From positions 15,013,501 to 15,077,500 of the forward strand of contig NC_092193.1 in assembly GCF_043641665.1 (NCBI RefSeq): DNA of 64,000 bases. The letters run 5' to 3'. The translations under genes were made by a program, and so were the position numbers. Under the pieces are notes generated by a model. The model had not been told where the DNA came from. It saw only the letters and a list, made by a program, of their open reading frames with translations, and made no database searches. This stretch comes from Enoplosus armatus (taxonomy: Eukaryota; Chordata; Actinopteri; Centrarchiformes; Enoplosidae). Positions 32,759-45,243 of this stretch are shown here, piece by piece; position 1 is the stretch's first letter, and each line of letters starts with the position of its first letter.

Positions 32759-34034
32759 CTGGACATCCACAGAACCACAGGAAAACACACATTATTCACG
32801 GCAGAGTAAACAGATGGATTACTATTAGAGCAGTACTATAATATACTAACTATAATATTGTTTACCATTAACTTAGCACAGTTTTCTTTTACAGTAATAA
32901 TGTGATAATAATTATAGTTTAATCCTTTATTGACCTCCTTTTTTTTTACTTGCCCTCCCTTCCACCAGGTCAGGATCAGCTAGCGTTCCTGGAGCTGGTG
33001 GGGATTCAGACACTTCAGCAGGGTAAACACTTACCAACATGGGGGGTTGAATGTGGGTCCTTTGGTTGAAATCACTAACCATTAGGTCATATTACGGCAT
33101 CAATATACAATCAGGCCTCACTAATGTGATTGAGCTGCAGGAATTAAACAGCTCTGTGAAATAGCTTAGCTCTGGAATATCCTGCTTGATAGCACATAGC
33201 TTAGGGACAGCAATATGTACATTTGATAGAAAACAAAGCATTATGCAATCTGCTTCATGTTTTTATGTGTCAGTTTTGAAAAATGCTCTGAAATTCTGTT
33301 GTTGTTGTATGTAGCTGATACCAGGAGTCGGTTAGCTTAGCTTTGCATAAAGACTGGAAGCAGGAAGAAACAGCTAGCCTGGCTCTGTCCAAAGTTTAAA
33401 CAATCCACCTCCCAGAACCTCTTAAACGAACTAATTAACACATTATATATCTTGTTTGTTTAATCCCGACAACCTCACAGTGACAACAGGACTTGAGGAA
33501 ATCACTGCGCCCAGCCAAGAAATAGTTCCTGCACCCTAACTCCCCATAAAACCATAACTTGTCATGTTTACACTTTAGTCTTTGTACAGGTTAAACACAA
33601 TATATATAGCATCTTATTGAGCTTTAAAGATGCTGGTAGGTGGATTTTATTGTTGGACAAAGCCAGGCTAGCTGTTTCTCCCTGCTACTAGTCTTTATGC
33701 TACGCTAAGATAATCAACTAACAGCTCTCCCGGCAAGAAAGCAAATACATGTATTTCACAAAATGTTGAACTACACCTTAAAGAAAAAAGGTTATAGCAT
33801 CTCTAGAATCCAAAACAGAATTATAACAATTTACATTAAAATCATTATTTAATCTAGCAAGAGTGAATATTTCAAGATCTATCTATGTAGAAATATACAG
33901 CATAACCTACACATAATAATTACTATATTGTATACATTCACTTATTAATATTGACATCTTTATTACTGGATATATTGCTTGTGTTTCTCATGCTGCTACA
34001 GTACGAGTTAACCGTTGTGCACTGTGACAACCAC
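32759..34034 (-). other. ptprs: ptprs intron splitting Ig1
   Basis: This 1.28-kb intron holds the second copy of the foldback element (about 33303-33780) and no visible exon. Confidence 0.75.
33303..33780. mobile_element. Foldback (long inverted repeat) non-autonomous element, copy 2
   Basis: The left arm (gttagcttagctttgcataa, aagactggaagcagg, cagctagcctggctctgtcc, aaatccacct-like, gtttgtttaatcc) reappears inverted from 33722 back to about 33590 (ttggacaaagccaggctagc, tgtttctccctgctactagt, ctttatgctacgctaagat). The arms are about 150-190 bp and the centre is short. It is about 480 bp overall and has no ORF. It is the same family as 1060-1480. Transcribed RNA could form a long hairpin in the ptprs intron. 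Confidence 0.7.
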
Positions 34035-34180
34035 CTCGATACGCTGGGAGTTGACCTTCTTGCCCTTCTTGTTCCAGTAGACGACGGGCTTGGGATTGCC
34101 AGTGGCCTGGCACACAAATGATGCCACACCCCCCGACACTCCGATCTGGTCTGTGGGAATCTTGGTGAACTTTGGGGGAG
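34035..34180 (-). CDS. ptprs: ptprs exon: first half of Ig1
   Basis: This 146-nt exon encodes [20 protein letters not shown], then [20 protein letters not shown] and KKVNSQRIE. It contains the first Ig1 cysteine (SFVC). It also carries the lysine loop K-K-G-K-K, which in type IIa RPTPs binds heparan and chondroitin sulphate chains. DQIGVSGG and KKVNSQR match PTPRS better than PTPRD (DQTGVSGG, KKVSNQR) or PTPRF. Acceptor TCTCTCAG, donor GAG|GTGGTT. Confidence 0.96.
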
Positions 34181-34463
34181 CTGAGAGACAGAGAGAGGGA
34201 GAGGGGAGAGGGGAATAAAAGAAGAAATACAAGCACAAGCATGAAAATTGATACCGTTACACACAGAGGACATCAAACTGACTCCACAGCCTGAAACAAC
34301 CCCCTGCTGACCACGCCCCATTTCACTGTCAGAGACTGGTCAGGCTGACTTGTTCTCTGAGGACTGTGTGTTGTGCTTACTTCCTGGGTATCATCTAGAG
34401 GACATGCTGAAGGACTTCCTGTGGGTCATAAATAAAAGATGGGGTTGGGCTTCAGAGGAACAT

Positions 34464-34513
34464 CTCTCTCTCTTTCACTCTCTCTCTCTGTCTCTCTCTC
34501 TTTCTCTCTCTCT
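34464..34513. repeat. (CT)n-rich low-complexity tract
   Basis: A nearly pure CT tract with a few interruptions, inside the ptprs intron. Confidence 0.9.
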
Positions 34514-37500
34514 GCTTCCTACAGGCCAGGCTACCCTCGTACTGCATGCAGCACTGGCTGTCATGACACATGAGTGTTTCACAGGTAGGAGAAGTGTTGG
34601 CTGCAAATTCACAGCATATAATTGGTTTAAATGTATTAATACCAGAGGTGTCATTTTGTGCTTGCACATTCTAACACTTATAGGGGATTTGCACTTGCAG
34701 ATACTGATGATCCTAAATACAATAAATATACCAACATTAGTTAGTGATGATTTCCAGCTTTGCCTCAGGGGAGACTTGGAGGAGAACAATTCTGGCTGTT
34801 GTGATGCATCTGATGTGGGATGTTTAAGTGAAGCAGTTGCCCTCTGTAAGAAAATAGCAATTTCCAAGTCCGATATTGAGCCAACAGTACTGAACCTATA
34901 TTTTTCACAGTGGCTGAGTCAGATCAATCAAACAACTTCATGCACCCAACCCCTTCCTATCTGTCTGTGGCCTGTTGCCATGGTGCCCAGCTCAACTCCT
35001 CCTCAGCTACAGAATCACTGCTATCCATCAGGGTGAAGTGAGGATGACCCTTACCATAGCAACCTGGATCTCTCCTCCCACTCCCCCTGTGTCTGGGTGG
35101 GTGAGGTCCTGCTGTGTTGATTCACTTCTGCTCTGAAGACAGAACAGGAACCAAAAAAAAAACTGCCTATCAAATAATCTCTAGCACGTCTGTTTGCACG
35201 TCTTTCCACTCCTGCTCACTTCACTGGTTAAAAGCCACACAGGCCACTTTCCAGTCTCACTACAATGCCTTGACAGTAACTGGAATAATACCATGTCAAA
35301 AAGAACTGCTCCTGTGCCCGCTGCACTGTGTTGTGCCTCTGAAAGACCCACTCAGAATGTCAGAAATAAAGTGGTTTCATGTTATGCTTGCCATAATCCC
35401 CAACAGGAAGAAGCAAAAAGCTGGTTCACTAAAGTCAATCAGAACAAATTTATGCCCACCATTTTAAGGCTCCAGAGCAGGATATTTCCTGCCTGTTAGA
35501 CTCTCAGAAATGCACACAGAGTATTGGGCAAATTGCCCTTTTTACCCTGCCAACAATATGAGAATGTGAACTATCAAAAGTAAAAAAGTCATGGCTGAAA
35601 ACGGTCTTCTCCTGGCGATGGGATTATGAATGAATTTCATGTGCTTCTTAGGGCTTCTACATGGGTTTCAGTAGCTTTATGTTGAGTCCAAAACTGTGTT
35701 CTCTTAAATGCGCTTCAACACCAATCCTCGTGCAAAACCGACCCCACTGGCAATGTTACCACTTAAGCCTCTTCTGAAAGCCAGGGAAAAGCCCTGCAAG
35801 GCACTGGCTGTGGATGGATTTGCAGTGAGCAGTTATGATCAGAAGCTTCTAGAAACCTGCCTGGAAAATGAGCAACTAATGAAGAGTTCTTTCTCTTTAA
35901 TAGTAGGTTTCACTCTGTAGCTCTGTACTGGGCAGGTCTACCACTGATCTACCACTGGCCTGGCTTTAATGAAACACCTTTGTAACCTGCAATCATCTGA
36001 TGGACTGACTGACTGCTGCTGTGCTCAGATATGACTGAGATCAGCAGGTATAGTGTAGTAGTGTTGTTACTACCATACTATCATGTGGACAAAAAAGTTT
36101 GGAACACTGGGTTTGCTTCAGGTCTCAAATTAAACTTGGATGTCTTTAGCCTGTTATGATAAGGCGATGAGTTAAAGAAATCCAAGTTTAATTTGTCATT
36201 TTGGGGATTTTAGTGTAACTCCTGGTGAAATGTTGCATTACCTCATGCCTTAAAGGAACATTACTTATGGAAAATGTATTAAATGCAACCAGCTGCAGTC
36301 CGAAAAGCCTTTAATAATGCATCTCTTCCTGTTTGTGTCTTTTGCTGTCAAATCTGTTTGCATCTCACAGACGAATATGCGCAACAAAAGTAATTCTGTG
36401 ATACAAAGACAATGAGGGCTGTTAGAGTTTTCTGTGTAGGTGCAGGAGAAGAAAATGGAGGAGTTATTCCTAACTTCATCGGCAGGATTTTGACATAATT
36501 TGTGTTTGAAAGTTAAATGTAGAGCATCTTTTGCATAAATTTCATAACAGTAATGGAAAAGCGTCATGTCTGAAAGGAATTTATTAATTTGGAGTGTGGA
36601 AGAGATTTGAGTTGAGCCATCGAATCTATGGAGAGTGCTTGTCTGTTATAACGTCACCATTTAACTAATCAACTAATCTTTTTTGCTTCACTAGTAAAGT
36701 GATTTGAAACAATTTGTCAAAAAATAAAATACAATACTGTATATGGTCTGACATGAAGAACTTAAACTTATATAAGTATTTAAGAATAAGTAGTTTTACT
36801 TGTTAGGTGGCCCTATCGCGTGGAAACAATCATTCACATATAAGTAATATTGCGGTGCCTTCGGATAATTAGACATTCTGTCTCTGTGTGACTTTGCAAG
36901 TCAACTTCATTTCTATACAACAGCCAGACTGTGTGCTCTGCACACACCTGCAATCCCATTTGGTGTACAGTATGCAAAAATCATTAAAATTGGATCCGCT
37001 TTGCAGAAGAAACTGAAGAACTACAACTACTGTTAGGGTAGAAATGACAACAATAGATTCATCTTGAGTCGAGGAAAATTTGGATTTCAAGCATTACATC
37101 TGAGTGGTTCTTGACCAAAGAATAAAGTCCCCTGTTGCCAATTATTACACATCTAGGTTGGATTTTTTTGGAGGGAGTTAGATTTGAAACCTTTCTATTA
37201 TATTTCATCACTCTAATTTACAAGCTCTGCAATGCATATTGTTAATGGGAGAAAAACGAAGGACTCAGTTTGATGTTTTTCTTAGTTTTCTCTCTGTTTT
37301 TCTTTGAGGGAGCTAGAGAGATACGGGAGATGGAGATTTTTTGCAGCACTATCAGTTCAGAAGAGATACACTGTAGGTGGCCCAAAGGCAGAGATTTTCA
37401 ATCCCACTACATTTCAACTGAAAGTTGGGTGTTGTGTAATTCTACCTCTTCACTGAATATAAAAATATTTCTGATTTGAGGTTAGTCTTCTCAAAAGATC

Positions 37501-37808
37501 ATGGCCTCAAATTGTTTAGACAAATAGAAAATGAAAATCACATTAGATAATGCCCATTCCTAACAGCAAGTGCCATCTCCATCTTTAGCCAACATCCGCT
37601 TTCAAGAAATATACTTGGTTATATTTTCAGAGCAGTGACAGCTGAGTGTGTCTGAGCATGTGTGTGGGTGTGTGTATATGTGTGTGTGGACCACTGAGGC
37701 AGGAAATCCGTGGAAATGTTGTAATCAATGAGACGATGAGAAACATGCTGAAGGGACCTCTGGGCTTATCAAAACACGTTAACAACGCCACAGTCCAGAG
37801 CTGATGTA

Positions 37809-37810
<2 letters not shown>

Positions 37811-37851
<41 letters not shown>
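37811..37851. repeat. (CA)n microsatellite
   Basis: A perfect run of about 20 units, about 160 nt from the signal-peptide exon, downstream of its donor in the transcript. Confidence 0.97.
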
Positions 37852-37854
<3 letters not shown>

Positions 37855-38007
37855 GGCCTTCACGTATATTCACACCTTCATACATCGCATTTACGGCTGA
37901 CAATATACCAGCTGTCTTTCAACTGAGAAAGAAACAGAAAGAAAGACAAAGACAAGTATAGACAGACAGACAGACAGACAGACAAAAGACTATACTTATC
38001 GTCATAC

Positions 38008-38152
38008 CTGGTGCTCCACATACGCTGCTCAATGGGCCGGTTAGCAGAACAATCAAAGGCAGCAGCAGACTCAGGGGAGAGGGGCTAAGGCGCAGCCCCA
38101 GGATAGGCCCCCTGGAGTGGGCTAGAGCTCCACCTGTCCTGGGCAGAGGCAT
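38008..38152 (-). CDS. ptprs: ptprs exon: start codon and signal peptide
   Basis: This 145-nt coding part starts ATGCCTCTGCCC at 38152. It encodes MPLPRTGGALAHSRG, then a hydrophobic core (LSLLLPLIVLLTGPL) and SSVCGAP, a typical cleavable signal peptide. One base remains and joins the Ig1 exon to give A-P-P-K-F. The start was chosen because it is the only ATG before the hydrophobic core, has G at -3, and has no upstream ATG in this exon. The donor CCAG|GTATGA is at 38002-38007. N-terminal length (about 50 residues) is somewhat longer than in human. Confidence 0.88.
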
Positions 38153-38222
38153 GGCACCACCGTGGGTTTGGTTGGAGATGACGGAGATAGGAGCAGGGCT
38201 TCACTCAACAGGGGTAGGCACT
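38153..38222 (-). other. ptprs: ptprs 5' UTR part of the first coding exon
   Basis: The exon appears to start at 38222 after a TCTGCAG acceptor and has 70 nt of leader with no ATG. Further upstream the sense strand reads an A/T-rich run and (TG)n, so the leader must be spliced to one or more non-coding exons farther right. Confidence 0.65.
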
Positions 38223-38255
38223 CTGCAGACACACACACACACACACACAAAAAAA
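38223..38255 (-). promoter_or_regulatory. 3' splice site of the signal-peptide exon with a (TG)n tract
   Basis: On the sense strand this reads T8, (TG)11 and then TCTGCAG. As at the FN3-5 exon, a TG repeat takes the place of the polypyrimidine tract. It belongs to the candidate 5' UTR splice of ptprs. Confidence 0.5.
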
Positions 38256-41200
38256 AACAAAAAAACATGAAGGTCAGCTGAAACGAATGAAGGCATATTT
38301 CCTCCACCTCTGATTCATCGCTCCGCTTTTAGAGCGGCAGCTGAAATGTCAGCGCACCATGAGGGGAGGAAGGAAAACATACAATAATTCATACAGATGC
38401 AGAGAGAACATCCTCATGAAGAAAATTAAAGACAAATTCATGCTAATGCAGGATTAGGTCTTTTGATTTAGCCAGAGCACTTCTGACTTGGGATTAACAG
38501 CTCAAGCAGGCCAGCTCTGACTGAACTAATACCAGAACAATAGAGACGCTGCTCAACAACTACGACAAGAAACAGACCAAAATGTTTTTTCGGTCTGTTT
38601 CTTTCTGCTTCTGTCTCCTTTTCTAGTGAGCCGTGAAATGAGCTGCAATGATACATTTTTAAGAGGTTTTTTTTTTCTTCCCTCAGACGTCCTAATAATT
38701 TCATTTCACTTTAGCTCTGGCCTAATTCCGTCTTAGTGTTCAGTATTTTACTGTTCTGGTGGCACATAAAAGTGTTAATGCAATAATACATCCAGAGTGT
38801 GCCACAGTAATGGAAAACACTTAAACAAAGAGGATTGAGGGGTCAGTAGGAACGCAACAAAATTCAATAACAGCAAGTGTATCAGAAACTGCTGCTTTAA
38901 TAGATGTCCCCCCGTCTTGTTAATCCCTTGCCTTAGGGGGGATCTCCGTCAGTATTTCGCTCTCTTTCCTCACACAAACACACGCAGTCGCACACATCTG
39001 GAAGTCTGGACATAATTCAGCTCTGTCTGCTTACAGAGATTTAGACGAGCGGCGCAGAAGCTCTCTGTTTGGGAGTCAATAACTCCACAGTCCTATCGAC
39101 TCCACAGTCCCCCCCCCGACCCCTACCCTGTCTGCCTGATGTATCAGAACGCAGGTGGGGAGGCCAAATGAGAAAGGAGCCTTTATTAACCTGTCATATA
39201 TCACACACATACACGTCAACCTTCAAGTACCAGAACAGGATAACATATATGCCCTGGGGGAGACACAATATGTATTCACAGGTGACAGGCCACATTGTGA
39301 TCGGCGCATAAATACACGCAAACACCCATAAGCCCCCTTTCACCCTGACACCCCGGATACACGAGCAGAAATGGAGCAGCAGAGATTAGACCGACCCTTA
39401 CCCGCCTTTACTAAATGAAAAAGGCATTTCTGGTGAGTTACATATTCAAAGAATCCTCCAACCACTTATTGAGCTAATGACCTGCTCCAACACATTACTG
39501 TCTGCCAGTTCCTACACTAAAAATAGCTCATCTGAAAACACGGCTGTCTATCTGATACGGGCTCCTTTTTCGCGCCACTTCGCCCTCGCCTTATCTAGCG
39601 CTGCGTAATAGACATTGAATAGAAAAGCTTTCAGCGTCCCCTTTTTCAATTGAACAATGTGATAAGGGAAATCAGATCAGAGCTCATTCAAGCACCCATT
39701 GGCAGCATGTTAAGTAAATTCTCCTCTTACGGAAACTCAATTTGCCGCCGTTAATCTAACTAGGAATACTGCTCTACGTGGAGCCACTGAAACATTAGGT
39801 ACTCCTCGCATGTTGCAGTATCTGCTGCCTCCGTCCTGTGTGGTGGATTTGCTGGGGCCTTTATATCTCTCGGTGACCTCAGTCTAACCCTATCTATCAT
39901 TCTCAGCTGATCCACCCCTCCCTGTTGTCTTTCACCTGCTGACAAAGCCCTCTCTGCTCTACCTCCACTGTAGTCGCTCACCCTCTACCTAATCCTTAAT
40001 CTTACCCTCGTCTCGCTCCTGTATTAGTCGCTGTATTCATGAAATCTCCTCTTCTCCCATCTCCTTTCATCCCCTCCCCTCTTCGCTCTCCTTCTCGCCT
40101 CACCTCTCTTGATGCCAACTCCTCCATCGGCGCCCTATCATTCATCTCCAACTCTTTCTATACACACTCTAACCCCTGCTTGTATCCAAATCCTCTTCCT
40201 CTCCCCAGCTGCCCTGCACCGGCTGCTCCAGCTGTTGTTGGTCCATTGACACAGTTCAAACAAAAGGGCTTAGAGCATCCCACAGCTGTGAATGCTGAGG
40301 GAGCGAGCCAAAACAGATACACAGACGCAGCAGCAGACCAGGCCGGTCTGGGCATGTCTCCGCTTGTGCTAATGGTATTTAACGCTTGCCCCCCCCCCCC
40401 CCCCCCCGGACTCCTAGATAGAGAACGGCCGTGCACTTTGCTTGACAAAGAGGCAGAATTGAGAGCGTTGTGAGCGTGAATATTCTCATGACTCAGGCCT
40501 ACCTACCGTCTCTACAGCCCCCTCACCGATATGACAACCTGCTCTCCCTGATCATCTGGCTCAGCATCCAGAGAGAAGACAGCAGGGGGTTTGGTCTTAT
40601 TACCTTTTCAGTGTGACAACACAGATGGTCAGCCAAACAGATTGATGGGGGATACATGTGCTATTTATTGCAGGGAGGCAGATAATGACACCACAGCTCA
40701 GGTGGTGAAATGTACACCGGTTATTGTGTTCCATCAGGCTGATGAAATAACATTGTTTAGGTGGCATCCAACCTGCCCCTGCTCCGCTGGGGCCCCTTGG
40801 AAGATGACATGTTTTGTTTTTCTCACCTCGCCCCTCCACCCTTTACCCATGATGCCTTTCACCACAAGTGGGTTGAGATGGTCTCACAAGGCCTGTCTCC
40901 ATGACAACGAGCTACGAGCACTCATAGAAAGACCAGATCTGTTTCCTGCGGCACCACGCTAACTGTGAGATAGTACACCTGATAGGAAGCTTGTCTTCTT
41001 TTTTATTTATTTATTTTATTTATTTTTATTTCCTTTACCTTTAATTTGGATCCAGCGCTGTGAGCAAGTGCTGCATGTGTGTTGTGATGCTTGGGGGACT
41101 CGGCTCAGCAGAAAAAAAGATCAGAAAACTTTCTTTTTTATTTATATCTTAGGGGAACATGAGGGGGGGGGGATCATATGGCTGTGCAATGCACCACAGA

Positions 41201-41607
41201 GCTTTTTAGGGTTGATAATAAGATTACATCCACTGTCATTTGTCCTCTTTCACATCTTTACCAATGACTCTGAACTTATAGCACGCATTTATAGCATAAA
41301 AATAGCCTTGTCTTGAATTATGCATGGCTTTGTGTGCCAGCTTGGAGGGGAAAAGTTTGGAGTAGGAACTGTGTATTAGTCAGATACAAGGAGGGGCTGG
41401 GACTGATATTACCTCACGTTTCCTGTGACCCCGGACCCTGTAGGCACTCACACACACACACACACACACAAAAGCACAGACACACACACAAACACATAAA
41501 CATGGCAGATGGCACAGCATCATGGGGGAGATTGGCACTCACTCTCTCACACTTCCCTTCTCTCTCTCTCTCTTAAACACACAGCCCACAGACACACAAA
41601 TATGAAA

Positions 41608-41608
<1 letters not shown>

Positions 41609-41640
<32 letters not shown>
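41609..41640. repeat. (CA)n microsatellite
   Basis: A perfect run of about 16 units; a shorter run interrupted by AAAG lies at 41442-41470. Confidence 0.95.
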
Positions 41641-41643
<3 letters not shown>

Positions 41644-42544
41644 GAGGATCAGAGGCACAGGATGAAGCACGGCTTACTGCAGGCATGAGCTGCACCGCCC
41701 TGGTTACATTTTTAGCAGTGGAAATAAACTATCTGAGGCTCTTCTCTAACAAGAAAACACACCTGTCACTCAAACGCTGCCATTCTTTGCCCTGAATATC
41801 AATGAATCTGGAGACTCGAGTGCCTCAACTTAAACCTCTGTCTTAATGCTGTGGGACGCTGAAATTAAGGCTATGGTTGCCCCATAATACACACGCCCCC
41901 AAACTGTGTTATTATGGAAAACACTGACAAACAGCAATAACATTCCCGTCCAGAAGCAACAATTTTCATCACTGGTCTGAAGCTGTAAACAAGGATTGCC
42001 GCTTGAGTTTCAAATCACACTGCTGAGAGCAAATATGACTCATGGAAACAGCAATCCCACACCAAACCTGAAGGTAGGGAAGGAAAGCCCATATATGTAA
42101 TAATTTATCATGTGTTGTTTTTTTCATGATCCAGCAGAACAATGCTGAAACAGGTACTCACGCATCAATCAGTCGATCTGAGAATGTGGTCACTGACATG
42201 GACTCATTTATTCATTCAAGTATGTATCCTGATTATTAAGTATTTAAACTGACTAATTGACTAGCTTGACTTTTCTTTCAGTTCATGTTGCTTTAAATTC
42301 AGTCTGGTGGTCAGACTGAAAAGGCACATTTAAGACAAATAGTAAATTGTAATTTACATTTGTCATTAAATTACATGATTAATTACTTAACTAAATTAAG
42401 GATGAGATTACGAATTAATCACTAACCCATTAATTAACCAAAAAATAATAGCTTAATTTATTATAAATATAATTTAATGAAGTTGACATAACAATGAAAT
42501 CATAAATTACTCCGTTCTTAAGTATTGTTAAGTAAGCCTACTCT

Positions 42545-42695
42545 TAGCTTTATTTCAGTATTGTTATGTTTTTCTTACTGTTTTATGTGTTTATTGTTTT
42601 TTCATGCTGCCATCTTGACCATGTCTCTCTTGAAAAGAGGTTTCTAACCTCAATGAGACTTACCTGGTTAAATTAAGGTTAAATAAATATATATA
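42545..42695 (+). mobile_element. LINE-like retrotransposon 3' end
   Basis: The block cttgaccatgtctctcttga, then aacctcaatgagacttacct and ggttaaattaaggttaaata, is the recognisable 3' terminus of a LINE family abundant in fish (usual form: gggacttcctggttaaataaaggtt). Only the tail is present. Confidence 0.55.
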
Positions 42696-43219
42696 TAAAA
42701 ATGTATTATTTATTCTTTCTTTCTGTCTCTGGGTTAAAGGCTACAGGTGTTTTATTTCCATATTGTAAATGTTTGCACATTTCCTGCCTCCCTTTATGAT
42801 GAGAACATGTGCAGGTATACAACTGTGAAGTGTGCGTTCTCTGCGTGAGTGCTTTCAAATCTCTCTTACATGTGCGAGTCTCTCCAGTGGGAAGTTTTCC
42901 TTTTATAATTTATTATGTGATCTTCAAAAACCAAGCGTGATTTTCTTATTATCATTAAAATAATGATATCATAAAAATGCTTTCTTGGGATCATGACAAA
43001 ACAGAATAAAAAAAATCGTATCCACCCACATCCTCTCTGTGGCTTTCTCTGGCAGGGAGCACGCGTTTTGCTTGAGGCCACAATTTAATTAAGTGATCAC
43101 CTGCAGCTAACGGGGTAGAGGACATGTGCACTAAGCATTTAGAGACACTTGAATGACAAACTTCTGCTTATGTAAGGAGTCTACAGATTTCTCAACTCCA
43201 CACTTTGATTTCCTTCAGT

Positions 43220-43242
43220 TAATATATATATATATATATATA
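43220..43242. repeat. (TA)n microsatellite
   Basis: A perfect TA run of about 11 units in non-coding DNA. Confidence 0.95.
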
Positions 43243-45214
43243 ATGATTTACAGCAACATCCTCGCTGTCGGACCCTTCTGTTTAATCCTAGCAGGAGGTG
43301 AAGGAGCCTTTCACACTGCACAACATCAGCACATCAATACAATTACACGCCAGCATGACCATTGTTTCTAACCACTTCAGCTATTAGATCACTGTTCCCC
43401 ATTAAAAGAATTCTTCATGTACTTCAGTTTTTGTTCACCACAACTCCATTTCATAGCCAAGACAACACATGGATTCGTGAGTGAGGAACAAAGGGAGGGG
43501 TAGAGGGAGAATCGTGACTGAAACCTTCTCCCTCCCCAATCCTAATGTGCTAAAATAACCAAAATAAGTTTCCCTTTGACCTCAATCTCAGCATGTCTGG
43601 CATATAGCAAAGCTGCCGCAGCCCAACAATAGTGCGGCAAGCGTACACCCACGCATCTTAAAGGGGCTCCAAGGTCAGACAAACCAACACAGCTCGAAAG
43701 AGGCATCCAGTAATGGATGCATCGGCCTAGGATCAGCCCAGCAACAGATGGACTGGCTCCCGCTAAGCAGGAAATGTATTACCAAATGATATAAAAGTAC
43801 ATATAGGGCAGATTATCGGAGGGGATCAGAACAGAGGGAACACAGTAAAAGTGTTTATAGGCGAAGTGAAAGTTACAGTTGGAGCTGGAATGAAGAGTTT
43901 AGTAAATCTAACATTTCATTTCATTTCAGATACGGTGAGGTGGCTATCATAATATCATATATCTGTTCAATATATCTATATTATTAGAATATATGGTAAT
44001 GCAATACTCTAAAATTAATACACTAAAATTACACTAAATTCCATTGTTCTCTAACCTTTATTTCAACAACTTATGGTCCTTTAATCAATCTCTACTGCAG
44101 TGCCACCTGTATTCTGCTTGCACTCACTTTAACAAAGCAAAGTCAATTTCTTTTCAAACCTTATGATATTGCTTTAAAAACACAGGCCCAAATGGACCCG
44201 ATTCTCAGTTGCAACAGCTGAATGTTGTGTATAATATTTATATTTTTTGAACACAAGTAAGGAAGTCAAGGCATGTAAGAGTCAGTGTGAATGTGCCCAC
44301 AATCTATTTGCTTTAACGTGTCCTAAATTTGGTTTGAAATGGGAGCAATGCGTCACACAAACCTCACAGCTTCAATTTCAACAATTGTGATGCTTTCAAA
44401 TAAGTTGAAGGATTACTTGCTCCTCCATGAGCTGACTCAATTTCTCAACCCCTTAGGCTCATAAACCTCTTTCAAACCCCTTAGGGTAATGCCAAAAATG
44501 CAATGTCATCCAGCTAAAACATTGCTGGGGTTTTTTTTTATGCAAAAGTAAAATTTCGCTGAGACAGTTTCACCTAACAGGTGAAAGTTTTCAGAACAAC
44601 AAGGTCCCTGCATGTTCAACATACAGACCTACGCAACGTTCACTCAACTGAAACGACAACACAAAGCTCGCAAACACCCAAACATATTTCATAATTTCTC
44701 TCAGCGACCCCTCTCTCTCTGTGTTGCTTGCTCCTCAGAGGCAGCCGATCTTCTGTGCAGCGGCTCATTACGCAGGCTGATGGTTGAGTCCTTGTCAACT
44801 CACTGTCCAATTAGCATATCTAAGGCTGGCACAGACTCTTATCCTAGCGGGAGGGAGAACTGTATATACATACTGATGTCCACATAGTTATGCACTTGCA
44901 TGTACATCCCTAATTGTTAAACAGCTCTGACATATGAGCGAAGAAGCATTGTGTAAATTATCTGATTACAGGACCAATCCCTAACTCAACCGTGAGCCAC
45001 CCAGTTGCTCCTTTATATTAATCCAAAATGTATTTTGAATAAATGATCACTGGTTAATTTATGTTATAGTTGGGTTAATTAATGATTTAGTTTGTAATTA
45101 GTCATTTCATTCATAATTTAGTTTAGTAATTAATAATTTAATAATGAGAATGCATTGCTTATGGCGCTGTATGTGGAGATAAGAGGATGAGAAAGGCGTG
45201 AAGAGCTTTTTCTT

Positions 45215-45243
45215 TCTATCTATCTATCTATCTATCTATCTAT
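45215..45243. repeat. (TATC)n microsatellite
   Basis: About seven units of a tetranucleotide repeat in non-coding DNA. Confidence 0.95.

Larger units (their letters stand above)
34181..38007 (-). other. ptprs: ptprs intron between signal-peptide exon and Ig1
   Basis: This 3.8-kb intron includes a (CT)n-rich block at 34464-34513, a (CA)n microsatellite at 37811-37851 and a (GACA)n tract at about 37962-37983. A 228-codon plus-strand ORF across 34350-35036 runs through the CT repeat and resembles no protein. No exon is seen. Confidence 0.7.
238..38222 (-). other. ptprs: ptprs gene span (5' UTR exon to membrane-proximal exon; 3' end outside window)
   Basis: The exons listed separately join in constant phase into the ectodomain of a type IIa receptor tyrosine phosphatase: signal peptide, three Ig domains and eight FN3 domains. 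Type IIa RPTPs are neuronal adhesion receptors. They bind heparan and chondroitin sulphate proteoglycans through Ig1 and postsynaptic organisers (Slitrks, TrkC, IL1RAPL1, SALMs) through Ig1-Ig3. PTPRS fits better than PTPRD or PTPRF: Ig1 carries DQIGVSGG and NSQR-x-ET-x-EFDE, and fem1a and c2cd4c are linked. The transmembrane and two PTP domains must lie left of position 1. Whether this is the a or b teleost duplicate cannot be told from the window. Confidence 0.93.

Noticed and set aside
34350..35036. 228-codon plus-strand ORF with a Ser-Leu run
   Set aside because: It reads through a (CT)n microsatellite, has no recognisable domain and lies in a ptprs intron. Chance is the simplest explanation.
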